Source: Diphasiastrum complanatum
Taxonomy: Eukaryota; Streptophyta; Lycopodiopsida; Lycopodiales; Lycopodiaceae
Direction of reading: 5' to 3'
Assembly: GCA_029204225.1 (NCBI GenBank)
Contig: CM055098.1
Location: 55,000,282 to 55,064,281 of the forward strand
Length of the DNA: 64,000 nt
Under the pieces are notes generated by a model. It saw only the letters and a list, made by a program, of their open reading frames with translations. It was not told the DNA's origin and ran no database searches. Made by a program: the position numbers and the translations under genes. This document shows, piece by piece, positions 31,351 through 46,900 of this stretch (positions are counted from its first letter, which is position 1; each line of letters starts with the position of its first letter).

Positions 31351-32803
31351 CTGATGCGAGAAGAAATCGTGAAGTGAAAAACAATTGCGAAACAGTTGCG
31401 AAAGCGAAGCAACCACGATTCAACGCAGTTCGGATGGAGTTTACATGCGGTCGCTAGACACTACCAGCTGAATCACTCCTACAGTCCTCCAAAATGTAGT
31501 CAGGCACTGCTGATCTACATTTATAAATTAATGTAGCATTCAACAAATTCAACCAATGTGCGGAATTAAATGAATAGGAGAATCAGACACATGAATAACA
31601 GCAGACACATTTGCATCCAAGGTCATACATCATAAAAAAAAGACGTGCACAATGGCTACAAAATCATCTATAGATTTTCTTTGATTCTTCAAGCACTGCA
31701 TGTAGATCCACGCAGTGCATTGGCGTGAGAGAAATATTGTCCTCTCACAAGTGGATGTCTCGCTTACTAGCAGACCTGTGGATCTCTATGGATCCTGATC
31801 ACAGAACTCATCTCGCACGTAGTCAGACTTCTTGTCTGTATTTCGTCTTGATTGCTTACTAGCATCAGACTATTTCATTCTCTATCTTCATATTTCAAGT
31901 ATCATCCAGTAAGTATATAGTCGTTCTATGTAAATTTAAGATTAGCATGATTAAACATCTACAACTAATCAGGAAATTACAAGAGCGGCAGATAAGCCAT
32001 GACCTAGAGTGTATCTGCTGATGTCATGCCATCATATCATACATCTAATTGGCTTATCATTCACATGAAGCTAGTCTCGAATCAACTTAATGAAAAATCA
32101 ACTAAGATTTTCAATCAAAGCTCGAAAAACCTTACATCACATAGATTCATTCACACAATAGTGGAAGCACTGAGGGGTCAAGATGGGACACCCCCCCGAA
32201 GGATTCTTTTCTTATCATTATGCAAATCCAATTGGCCAATGCCAATTACATATACAATGGATTCCAATAGGGTCTCAAATGTAGGACATCAACTTAACAT
32301 AGTCTTAGTTCATATTCAATGATCCATATCTAACTTAACAAAAGCATAGAAATCTCTTCATCAGTCTCAATCTTTTTGACATGCAATCATGTTGGATCTT
32401 AGATTCTTATCATGCAATCCAAATGGATCTTAGATTCTTGACATGCAATCATAAGGGTTCATAGATTCTTGGCATGCAACAGTCATGAAGTGACATGCAT
32501 CCCTTCAAAGAAAGGTCAGTGTTCATAATACCATAAAACATGGTTCATAAAAAATTCTTAGTTCTACAGGTGTCAATGCTTGTTACTCAATTCATTAAAG
32601 TAATCAAATTCATACATTATCCTAACAGAATTATTGATCAATAATAGTTCTAAATCATCAAAGTCTATCTGTGCTTTGAAGCTGGGAAAGTCTTAATTAC
32701 TTTGGGGCAATTTGTCCTACAAATTACGCCCTCCAATGCATAAAGCGTTGTCCTCAACGAAAATTTCTCAACTAAGAGTCTTAAATATTTCCAACATCTA
32801 GCA
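31351..32803. other. No gene recognised
   Basis: AT-rich DNA. The catgcaatcatg-type motif gattcttgacatgcaatc recurs three or four times at 32,370-32,480. It may be internal sequence of the element implied by the primer-binding-like site at 32,804. Confidence 0.3.
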
Positions 32804-32817
32804 GGAGTCTGATACCA
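32804..32817 (-). other. Primer-binding-site-like sequence
   Basis: The minus strand reads TGGTATCAGACTCC, close to the initiator-tRNA-Met primer binding site. It follows a possible LTR end (…AACACA) after three bases. An LTR would then extend rightward from 32,821 (+ strand tgtgtttatg). No second LTR was found. Confidence 0.35.
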
Positions 32818-32820
32818 AAC

Positions 32821-36765
<3,945 letters not shown>

Positions 36766-38483
36766 TGATCATTGTCACAAATCGGGACACACAGCAAATA
36801 GATGTTGGCAACCAGACAATACCTTGCACACACTACAAGAAGAAAGGGCATTCAACATAACCCAAAAGGAAGGCACAAAGGAGAGAAAGCCAATGTTGTA
36901 GAATCATCGAAGGATATTGAGAACGACAATGCCTTCACGATATTTGATGAGACATCAACCAGCTATACAGAGCACTACTATGATATAGTAATCGACTCAG
37001 GAGCTAAATCACACATAACCTACAACAAGAATGTCTTGATCAATTACATAGAACTCAACAATACAAGAACAGTGATACTAGGTAATGGGAGCAGACACGA
37101 TGTCGAAGGCATCAGAACTCTAAAGCTACGTATGTTGTCAGGACATGTAGAGCTTCAAGGAGCACTCTATGTACCTACGTTAAGAAGAGACCTTCTCTTT
37201 GTATTGAGGATAGCAGATCTCGAAATATGAGTCCTATTCGATGGGGACGTATGCCAAATAATCGAGCAAAAAACAAGCAAGCTACTGAGTGCTGGATCAA
37301 GACAAGGTAATCTCTACCAAGACAAAATCATCAACAACTATGATAGCATATTGAATCAAAAAATGAAAATCATCTCTGGAATAAAAGAATGTATCATCTG
37401 AATATGAGGAGTCTCTACGATATGAGTAGAAAAGAGCTAGTAAGTGGTCTGAAGATCACAAGTCCAAACTCTAGACTTCTGTGAAGCCTGTCAAAAGGGT
37501 AAATAACATTGAAGTCCATTTGTACATGAAGGGAGGAGAGCCAAGGACATCCTTGACCTTGTTCACTCAGATGTCTGTGGACCAATGAAAGTCGATTCCC
37601 TCTTTGGATCACGATACTTCCTCACATTCATTGATGACTACAACAGGATTACAACGATATACTACTTAAAGAAGAAGTTCGAAGTATTCAAAGCATTCAA
37701 GAAGTTTGTTGAATGACACACCTCCAAGAAGTTGTAGACGATCAGGTTCGACAACAGAGGCAAATATTTGAGCAAGGAGTTTTCAAGCTTTTGCCAAGAC
37801 AAAGGAATTGAACATCAGTTCACACCTACCTATACACCACAGTATAATGATGTAGTAGAGTGAAGAAACGGAACGCTTGTCAAAGGAGCTACATGTATGA
37901 TGGCACATACACAATTTCCGATTCAGTTTTGGGACGAGGCAATTGCAACTGTTGTACAAATGCAAAACATATCGATAATGACAACTCTGGAAGACAAGAT
38001 ACCATACGAAATGTGGGCGGGTGCAAATCCTAATCTATTGTATGTACGAGTGTTCAGATGTGTAGCATACATGCGCATACCAAAAGAAAAAAAAAAGTAA
38101 GCTCAATGAAAAGTCGGTGAAAACAGTAATGGTTGGATATTTGAATGGCTCACAAATCTACCTACTCTACAATCCAACCTCAAAGAAGGTGGTAATGAGT
38201 AGAGACATGAAGTTCGACAAATCGACATTTCCAGGAGTCAAATAATCAAAAGGTCATAAAATCTTCTCAATACTACCAATTGAAGAGGGAGATCAAGGCC
38301 AGACATCGAATCAGAATGTTGAACCAAAAACTCCAGAGAAGGAAGCAGAAGACCAACCTGCAAAAGAAATCGCAGAACAAACACACCAACAGCGACAAAT
38401 CAAACCAAGGAGGTCGCAAAGAATGAGAAGACCCCTCGACCGATTCATAGACAATCTACAGTGGAGTGACGAAGCAAAAGTTG
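36766..38483 (+). pseudogene. Ty1/copia gag-protease-integrase remnant
   Basis: In order: a zinc knuckle FDHCHKSGHTANRCW (first Cys now Phe) at 36,766; protease with IVIDSGAKSHIT and ALYVPTLRRDLL (36,802-37,230); GAG-pre-integrase YHLNMRSLYDMSRKE (37,386); integrase core with LVHSDVCGP, FDNRGKY and VVE followed by a stop where Trp is expected (37,861); and WAGANPNLLYVRVFRCVAYM. After that NSNGW/YLNGSQIYLLYNP and QIKPRRSQRMRRPLDRF lead towards RT. Several frameshifts and stops are present and RT is missing. It ends at an Hsp70-derived segment. Confidence 0.85.
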
Positions 38484-39203
38484 AATTTTGCAGCTATGTT
38501 GAGCAGAGAAGGCAACGAGAAAGTAAAAGACTTACTATTGCTTGATGTTACCCCTCTGTCCCTCTGCCTAGAAACAGCAGGAGGTGTGATGATTGTGTTG
38601 ATCCCTCACAACACTACCATTCCCACCAAAAAAGAACATGTTTTCGTCACCGAACCCTCTATTATTTCTTCTTTGAGAAAACGTACAGATCTTTGCACAA
38701 TATGCAACAGTAATCACCGTTGGTTTCAATGTCCTAAACGGATTGTTACCTCCCAAAATCAAAGTGTTGAGACCTATGAGAACACAAAGGATTTTGATGC
38801 TCTTCATTTTGAAAAATATAAAACCAATGATATTCAAGCTTATTCCAAGTTACAAATTGAACAATCAACAAGTACTCAATCCATGTCTACATTTATTACT
38901 TTAGCGATAACTTACTTGAAGAAACTGGAACAACAATTGATTGAACGTGAAGAATGTCTCAATTCTAACAAATTACATACTTCTACAACATTGGTTAAAC
39001 CTGCTGACATTCAATTGGAGAATATTAATTCCATTGAAACCATTAATCAATCTTATCCTATTCTTGATTCTTCCAAATCAAATACAAATTCAAATTTAAA
39101 AGAGGATAATTATGCGATTATTCATCAAACAAATGAACTCTCTCATTCTACAGCCATCTATTATCAAAGAAATTCCAAAATTGGAACCATACGTGAACAA
39201 TAA
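38466..39203 (+). CDS. 245-codon chimeric ORF: Hsp70 piece plus zinc-knuckle-like segment
   Basis: Residues about 8-60 ([50 protein letters not shown]) match the start of the substrate-binding domain of cytosolic Hsp70, including the interdomain linker [12 protein letters not shown]. At 38,646 the match ends abruptly. The remaining 185 residues include [13 protein letters not shown] (Cys77, Cys80, His84, Cys89; CX2CX3HX4C) and an Asn/Thr/Ser-rich tail with a short Leu/Glu helix ([16 protein letters not shown]). The ATG lies in copia-derived sequence. About 220 bp after the stop a purine tract and an LTR-like start occur. It may be a retroelement gag-like ORF that captured host coding sequence, or a fortuitous open frame; expression is unproven. 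Confidence 0.4.
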   Translation: MTKQKLNFAAMLSREGNEKVKDLLLLDVTPLSLCLETAGGVMIVLIPHNTTIPTKKEHVFVTEPSIISSLRKRTDLCTICNSNHRWFQCPKRIVTSQNQSVETYENTKDFDALHFEKYKTNDIQAYSKLQIEQSTSTQSMSTFITLAITYLKKLEQQLIEREECLNSNKLHTSTTLVKPADIQLENINSIETINQSYPILDSSKSNTNSNLKEDNYAIIHQTNELSHSTAIYYQRNSKIGTIREQ

Positions 39204-39417
39204 TATAATAACAAACTCATTGGAATCTAAAATTAATAATCTTGAAATTTTTTATTTTGCAGGTGTTTTCAAGATTCCAACAACAACTATCGTTCATCAA
39301 AAAGCTATCATATACATTTCAATAATTATTGTTCCAATGATATGCAAAGTTCATCATCAATAAGCATATACCTAAAGTTTCATCCCTCTTAAAAGATCCA
39401 AAGACAAAGTTCTATTT

Positions 39418-39770
39418 CAAGTGAGAGAATGTCACAATTTTGTGACCTTTTAAAAGCCTTTCTAATATAAATACCATATTATTTAATGAGAGGCCTCAAA
39501 GCCCATTTTTAAGTTGTAGACACATTATAAGGCTAGGCCCCTTTCAAGGCCCTCTATTAAGGGTATTACTTGAAAGGATACCTAAAGTGCCTCTTGGGGA
39601 CCCATACCTCTTGGAGAGCCTCGTACTCTCCCTCTCTCTCATTGTACACATTCTTCTCTCTTTATGTAATAGAAATATCTCTCTCTTCACTATGTGAATG
39701 TTTTCTCTACTCTCTCTCTTAGCCTATTGATCTTCATTATGTTATAATTCTCTGATGATCTATGTTATAA
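39418..39770 (+). mobile_element. Possible 3' LTR
   Basis: Purine tract caagtgagagaa (39,418-39,429) is followed by TGTCACAATTTTGTGACC, a plausible LTR start with a short palindrome. CT-rich DNA at 39,620-39,720 is typical of LTR R/U5 regions. The right end is a guess. A good 3' splice site (tttttattttgcag, ending at 39,262) lies upstream. Confidence 0.4.
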
Positions 39771-42700
39771 AGTAAGCTAGGTTTATTTTTTGCATGTGAG
39801 GGGAACCATTTATACGTGAAGGGATTTTTCGTCATTTGGCTTTTCTTCTGATATTTGCATGAAAAAAGGCTTGACCTAAAATGAGTAACCAAGGGTGAAA
39901 CCTACAAAGGAGAATAGAATTATAGATTCTCCGGGTGCATAACTAAGAAAATTGGGTGAAGAGATATTTTGCTATCCTAGCAGATAGTCTATGAGTTTGG
40001 TTCATAGATTTAGGATTGACGGCAAGCTATTGGTTCTTCACGAAGCTTTTTTTTTCAACCAGTTTCCATTTCAAGGAAAATTCAATTTTTTTGGTACTAT
40101 GCTTGGTGGTAATAAACTTTGGAAGCTAAGTTCTTCTCAGATAAAAAGTTAAATTTGAATTTTTTCTTTTCTGTTGAATTTCAAACTTGGGTTAAAGTTT
40201 GAAATTTGTTACTCGTCTAGGATATTTCTAATCGATATTGATCATTGAAAATAGGTCAAGTGAACGCAAGATACTCATCAAAATTAAATTTAAAATCGTC
40301 AAATAATATGAAATGGCCAGATAAAATGAGTGATGATAGAACTCTTTATTTGATCAATGGAATCTTGTTTGGCTACAGTTTAAGAGTCTGTTGTACATTT
40401 CGCATCCTATGGCTCCATCTAGCATGACTATGGCGGTCTCCCAACTAGTCTACGCTATGGCTTCTCCAACTAGCTTGAGCAAGTGGATGGGAAGGGCACA
40501 ATGAGCATAGGGTGAGTGTTCCTGTGGGTAAGATCCACTCTTCTCTCTTTTCTCTCCTTAGTTTCTAACAAATGATGGCTTTAAAAGATAAAACCCTAAA
40601 CTAAATCTCCTCCTCTAAGGCTGAACCTACTAGAGAATGGAGGGCCTGGATTAACTTAACTTGTTGCAAGATCAATACTGTACAATACAATGTGAAAGAA
40701 CACAATACATGAAACCACACAAGGGAGAACACTCCGAGAGAAAAGATAGGCATATATTGCAAATGAGGTTCTTGTCTAAAATGGACTCTTCCACTCCTAG
40801 GTGGTCAAATAGTCCTCATAGGCTAACTTAACTTTAAATTACATTGGTGCCATGGGACAAACCCCCAATAGGCCTTTGTGACTAACTTTTACATAATCTG
40901 AAATCACATATCTATGTGTAGTGCCCATGACAATTTAAACTTAGAATTGAATAACTTAAGCCAATATAGATAACATAAAAGCCTAAACTTGATGGGCAAG
41001 TTCTATGTTTAAATCCTATCCTGCTTGTATTTTTAAAGATGTTCCGCAGGATGACTAGAATATTTCTTGGAATATCAGCCTTTATTATCCCCTTCGTTAA
41101 GAACTTGGCAATCCCACACCAAGTGCAATGTAAAGAACCCCATGGTGCTGGAGGAGTCAAAGTCAATTTAGCTTGTAGATGTGGAACTTTTTGTAAAGTG
41201 TTTCTCTGTAGGAGATGAAGCTTTGAAGAAGTACGAGCATCTCCAGAAGATTTGGATTGAATCAAGTTGGAGTTGGCTCGTTGATGACTTGCTTCCAATT
41301 GCTCACACAAATGATTCAATGGATGATGTACACGAGCTTAGTAGTTTTTAAGACATGATGTGAATGCCACACAAGGGGTTACTAAATGGCAATGAGATGA
41401 TGATGGAGTGGGTGTGATAGGGGGTGTTGTAATCTCAGAAGTGGTGAAGGTGGATATATGGAAGTGGCTGGATGGATCAAAATTCCTTTGCTCATTACTG
41501 TCTTTTGAAGCACTTTTGGCAGCAAAGGTTTCCCATTTGATGTTTTTTGCAACTGTTTGAATTCTTCACGAAGTTTGAGAGCTCTTCAAGCGGTCGCGAA
41601 TGTATAGAGGCATGTGTGGACTCCTCTTTGTTTTTTTGGTCATTTGAATGATCAACAAGTTGTTAATTTATCGATGTTATTTAAACTTAAGACTTGGCTC
41701 ATAATCATTGTTGAGAACCTCTAACATCCTCGATTTTGTTGCTTCAAGTGCTAAACTATATCAGTGGTTTGCTACGGATGTCCTAGATTTGTCTGCTTCG
41801 CGAAGTACTCTAGTTGATAAGTGAGAGCAAGTTCAGATTGATCCACCGGGGAGGATTGAAGATCTGAGACAAGGATGGGGGAAGTGAGATGAAGCTTCAA
41901 GATGTATTATATGGTGGAACATGAGGGGATGAATGGATGGAAAAAAGAAATGAGATGAGTCTTGTGTGATTTTCCATATCTGTCCATAATATAATCAATG
42001 CTCTTTGTACAATTCTCCACGGAATCATCATTGCTCGCCTTTGAAAATAACTTTTTCATTGAGGTTGTGCGCTCAAAACTTCAATCTCTGATTGACGTGA
42101 GATTCCTTCTGTTTACATAGACCGATGGAATTTCATGCATTGATGACTTGTGCTTATTGTGGTCTCTGCAGATGATCGAATGGATGATGTACAACAATGA
42201 TAGTATGGGCTTGAGACACATTTGACCACTACTCAATATACATTTTTTCCAATGAAGCATCATTGTTGCCGTTGGTAGGAACACTTGTCGTCTGCGTTAG
42301 TTTGCACATAAATTTTGCCTTTGATGTGACTTGAGAGCCCTTCACTGGTACAAGCTGTCATTTTACTGATGATTTGATGGCCATGGTGAGACAATTGGAA
42401 AAGCATGGATATTGTAGCGCTTAGATCTTTTGCTGGATCACGATTGCAGTCTGATAAGATGCTCTTTTTTTGCCAAACTGAGCATTTGTTGTTGAAGTCC
42501 CTTGAAAGTTCTTTTTGTTCCTATTGAAAGTTGTTGAAATCATTGGTAAAGATGTAGAGATATATTCCAATGACAATTCGTGTCATACTACAACTGTAGA
42601 AGTAGAATAAAATTGCCGATGAAATATCACCTATGGTGTGGCTGTAAAAGAAGACACATTAAACTATACGACAATAGAACAAGCAAACAGGCAACAACAA

Positions 42701-43594
42701 ACGACATAGTTGACAAGACAAAACTTGAAATAAGAGAAAGAAATGAAAAATTGTAGCAAATAACGCTATAGAAGGAATTGCATGGCACTCTTAAACCAAA
42801 CTCTTACAATCCAATATCGAACTTGGCACAAGGCCATAGCTACAGTGTTACAAAAGAAAAACAAGTAATAATGTATAACATTTACATAGCATGCAATAAG
42901 ACAACTATGTCTTAGATTACTTTCACTCAGGTAAAACATATGGATTATCATCTAGACACAAAACTCATGATTCATCAGGTGATAGCTCAAAACTTGGCTC
43001 CAGGGTATGATATCAATTGCTTGGTCATAGAGACATAATGAAGACACAGATATGAGGTGGTACATTCTCGGTCTTATCTGCGGATGGTGTTTGAGATAGA
43101 CCTTACATGGTTGCTAGATAGGATGTAACTCTATTTGGATTGGAAGCAACTATGTATCCGTGGATGACAAAAGAATCAGTAAGACTAGACAAGCCTAGAC
43201 ACATCTAATACTGCTACTTTTAGTAAGGTGCAAATGGATCAACTTGATGAGCAGGCACATTGGTATCTTCTAGATAATACATTGCTGGGTCTATGTAGTC
43301 AGAATCTTAAGACAAAGCTCTACAACTCTTGCATTTTAGCATCAATCCTTGCCACTGTAATGACGATGGTTACGCATACCTCTGATCTGACGGTTCTCAC
43401 CACCCATCCTTGTACATAGCCATCACACCGAAGCAATCCAATATTACTTATTCTAGCTGGGACAGGCCTTAGACACCTCCAGTAGGAAATGCCTTGGATG
43501 TGCACTAGCAAGAAGCCATAGAGTAAGCAAGAAAACGATTGCACCCTCACCTCATACACCATTCTAAAGAGTAGTGACACCTGCCTAGATCAAG
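39771..43594. other. No gene recognised
   Basis: Long AT-rich stretch. The largest ORF (135 codons, minus, 40,912-41,319) shows no domain. A 65-bp segment at 41,013-41,077 recurs at 44,227-44,292. CT-rich DNA at 40,535-40,565 and a PBS-poor context could mark an old LTR. Nothing further can be supported. Confidence 0.4.
41013..41077. repeat. 65-bp dispersed repeat (second copy 44,227-44,292)
   Basis: Both copies run from atcctatc(c/t)tgcttg to cttggaatatca in the same orientation, with few differences. At the second site it directly follows the end of a gypsy gag frame. Confidence 0.75.
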
Positions 43595-44225
43595 ATGCAA
43601 GGCCCCGGGAATCCACCACGAGTAGAAAAGAAAATACCCCTGATAGATGTGCCAAAGTACGACGAGGAATCAGACCCAGTCAGATTCCTTCAAGATTTCA
43701 ACAACGCTTGTAAGTTTTATGGCGATAGCTTTGAAATAAAAAAGGTGAGACTGTTCCCTATGATTCTTCAAGGTGACACCAAGGAAGGGTTTTTAAACCT
43801 TGAAGGCCTGGACAACATGTCTTGGGAGACCATAACTGCAGCACTCATCAAAAGGTTCCCAAAGCCCTTTTATCCAATTGACTCAGATCAAGATGAGAAG
43901 CAAAGAATCAGTATGCATCTACATCGGGCACTTCAAGCGTCTTAAAGTAGATTGTGTCGATGATAAAATCACTGAGAAAATGGCCATTAAATTATTCCTA
44001 GTCAGGTTACCCAAGGCCATCAGGAGAGAATTGAACCCCGTAGACTCTTACATGACGCTAAAGGACGCGATGGATGATGCCATCTGAGAGGAAGATGAAG
44101 GGTCTGACGAGGATTACGATTATCGCAAGAAAAAGGGGAAGAGGTTGGCTAAACACGAGACTTCACGTATTGAAGAATCCGTCTCAACCAGCATGATCGA
44201 TATCCTTCAGCATCTAGAAGGTTGG
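43595..44225 (+). pseudogene. Ty3/gypsy gag
   Basis: Starts MQGPGNPPRVEKK, then IPLIDVPKYDEESDPVRFLQ, DFNNACKFYGDSFE and WETITAALIKRFPKPF. A frame change near 43,890 leads to IGHFKRLKVDCVDDKITEKM, AIKLFLVRLPKAIRRELNPV and, after a TGA (44,085), EEDEGSDEDYDYRKKK. It is the most complete gag of the family also seen at 15,141-15,447 and 29,985-30,379. Protease and pol do not follow. Confidence 0.85.
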
Positions 44226-44292
44226 CATCCTATCTTGCTTGTATTTTTAAAGATGTTTCGCAGGATGGCTAGAATATTCCTTGGAATATCAA

Positions 44293-46362
44293 CCTACATA
44301 GTTTCTGAAGTCTTATTGGTAGGATTTTCATTCATGTAATTTGGTATTTTAAGTCTGAATAGTTTTGTTGATATTGATAGAGTAATGCCAAAATAGTCAA
44401 TGGAAAGGAAAAACAGTCCAATTTTATTTGAAATTGGTAATTATTAGGAACTGATCAAAAGTTAAAACTAATTTCGTTTTTAGTTAAAATCCTATGGTGG
44501 ATTCTATATCGGTAATTCAACCCAGGTATAGGATAGAAATGAAATTGTTCCAGACTTTTTTTTTCCTACAATAATTAATTTTAAATATTTACTAATGTCG
44601 TAACGTCTTCTTAGTACCTTAGCTGAAATAGATTTTCAGGGAACTGAAAATTCTAAGGAGGGAAGAATAGTGGACATCAGAGGTACTAAGTATGATCGAG
44701 AAATGTATTTCACAGTTAGGATTTTGTGTAAATCCCGATAAATAATCGCTTGATACGAGTTACTAATTTCCTGGATAGAATTCATGTAGTTGAATTCATA
44801 ACTAATATCTTTGTAACCATTGAGTTATTTGCAATTTTGGATGTCAATTGTGATGTTAGAAGTAGAATTTGATATATATATTACACTGGATGTGTTAATT
44901 GATAGAAGCTTGTCCCTAGAGTTAATGCTCTTGGATCCAGAGGTTATCATTAATCAGAAAGGATCTAAATGTAATATTGAATCGTGTTAATTCTTTTGTT
45001 TAGGTCACAAGATCAGGTGTGGATTGTGGTATCAATCTGATAGACATGTCAGTCATCCAAATAAAGGGATTCTCCAATTTTGGGAACAAGATATAATCTT
45101 CTTATATGGATTATAGGACAACTAGATGATCAATGGATCTCTAGAATATCAAATAAGGCGGTTAAGGGTTTCCTGGAAGGAAAAGCTGATGGTATGGGAC
45201 ATCAGTAATTTTGGAAAGAGAATTCTAGGACTGTAAAAATCTGATGATCAATGGTGTGTTTTAGTACCTAGTCGCGATATGGGAAAAATAAAACTGTTTG
45301 ATCAAATGTGGGATATTTTGGGAAATTTTGAGGTTTAATCTAGATCCCAGTGTGGTATCTCATTATTTACAAAATCAGAGGCCCTCAAATCTATTTCTCG
45401 CTTTCTTAATTAATCCTTTACTTCTTAGTAATTTCTTGAATATAGATATCAGACTAATTTATATGATTCTTTCCAGCATGAAGTTATTATTCTGAAAGAC
45501 TGTTATGTCATATGAATTACTACTTGTGTAAATAGACTTGGAAGTCAAATAAAATTTAAAGTCAAAATGGTTCAATGTCTTAAACCTTGGATATCTCTGT
45601 TGCATAAATGGATTAAAGAAGAATGATAGTTTTGTTACTCAAGTTGAAAATATTTGAAGGAAAAGTCATGTTTGTAATAGAGTGAATCCTTTTGTGGAAT
45701 GCACTTATTACTGACTTTTCATGGATTTGGATATTTTCGTATGTCATCTTTCCAGTTAACTTTTATGAAAATTGAAATTTTTCTTAAAAGGAGGGGTGAA
45801 GTAATGGGATAATATTCTATCTAGGGATCTGTTGGTTGCATAACTTTTGGAAGAGAAATAGTTGTGGTATAGAAATGAGATTCAGTCTGAAAGTAATTTC
45901 GGATAAATTCAGAGTAAGATACCTAATTGGAACTTTTTGAATTAGAGAAATTCTCTAGGGATTGTGTGGACAATCTACTAGAACAGATTTGAAATTTGAA
46001 TCATTATCTATAAGTAGTACAATAAAAAGTGAGTTTGTGGATAATTTCAGACTGTAATTATCATTTTTTTCCTTTAGCTTTAACCTCCTAAGTTAAGAAA
46101 TATTTCACTCAATGGTTTTTGTGGTGTTTACATGAAGGTGATGTTACTAACTTGTGTTGAGTATAACCTAGTTGAGAAATTTATTGCTTAGTATACTTTT
46201 CAAACTTGAGTCATAGTCCATAACAGAGATTAACGATTGGAAATAGGTTTAAATCTGAATACTTATTTGATATAGAAATCAGACTAAGAATAATGATTTC
46301 TTTGGTTAATATTGAAAATTAAAGGAACTGTTTTTGTAAAGGATAGAAGCAGTTTAAGGAGG
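44293..46362. other. AT-rich 3' region, no gene recognised
   Basis: About 2 kb between the gag and a 3' LTR on the same strand. A sequence taaggagggaagaat near 44,656 resembles the polypurine tract at 46,363-46,378. No protein motif is readable. It is probably the internal remainder of the gag-bearing element after loss of pol. Confidence 0.4.
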
Positions 46363-46900
46363 GAAGAATGTTATGGCCATATTCGGTTAAGGACCTGAAA
46401 TAGTCCTAATATGGTAGGCCGGCCCTCTGGTATTCGAGGTTGTTGGTCACGTCCTGATTTAATTCCATGTCAAGGCTAGTTTATAACTAATAACCTTGAG
46501 AGGACCCAGACACTCTAATTGAGACATATGGAGTATTGCATGTCTGTGTGACGAATATAGGCATGAGGACTGCATGAAGAGATGTGATCTATTTATAGTT
46601 GACCTGCATGGGGGTTGCATGGTTTCATGCACAAGACTCTACTCTCTATATAATGAGATAGGGATTCTCCCGTCGACATATTGGATTTAGGTTACCAGGT
46701 TCTCTCTTCTCCTCTTGCTTCACATGGCATGGCTTGGGGGCTAGATCCAGTTTTGACCCAGGATTGGTTGGGCAGTTTGGTTCCATTGTCTATCCTATTG
46801 TGTTCTCCTATCCTCATCTTAGGGGTTATCCCTTTAGGGTCTTTACACTCCCCCTCAGCCTGCGGTGCCCAGCAGCCCTCATGCGTCCTCCCAAAACATT
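46363..46900 (+). mobile_element. 3' LTR of a retroelement (TGTTATG family, copy 2)
   Basis: Polypurine tract tttaaggagggaagaa precedes TGTTATGGCCATATTC at 46,379. Shared features with copies 1 and 3 include gaggacccaga, a TATA box tctatataatgag near 46,640 and ggcttgggggc near 46,732. The right end is estimated. Confidence 0.6.

Noticed and set aside
40912-41319. 135-codon minus-strand ORF as a gene
   Set aside because: No domain, no splice or promoter context; part of it overlaps a dispersed 65-bp repeat.
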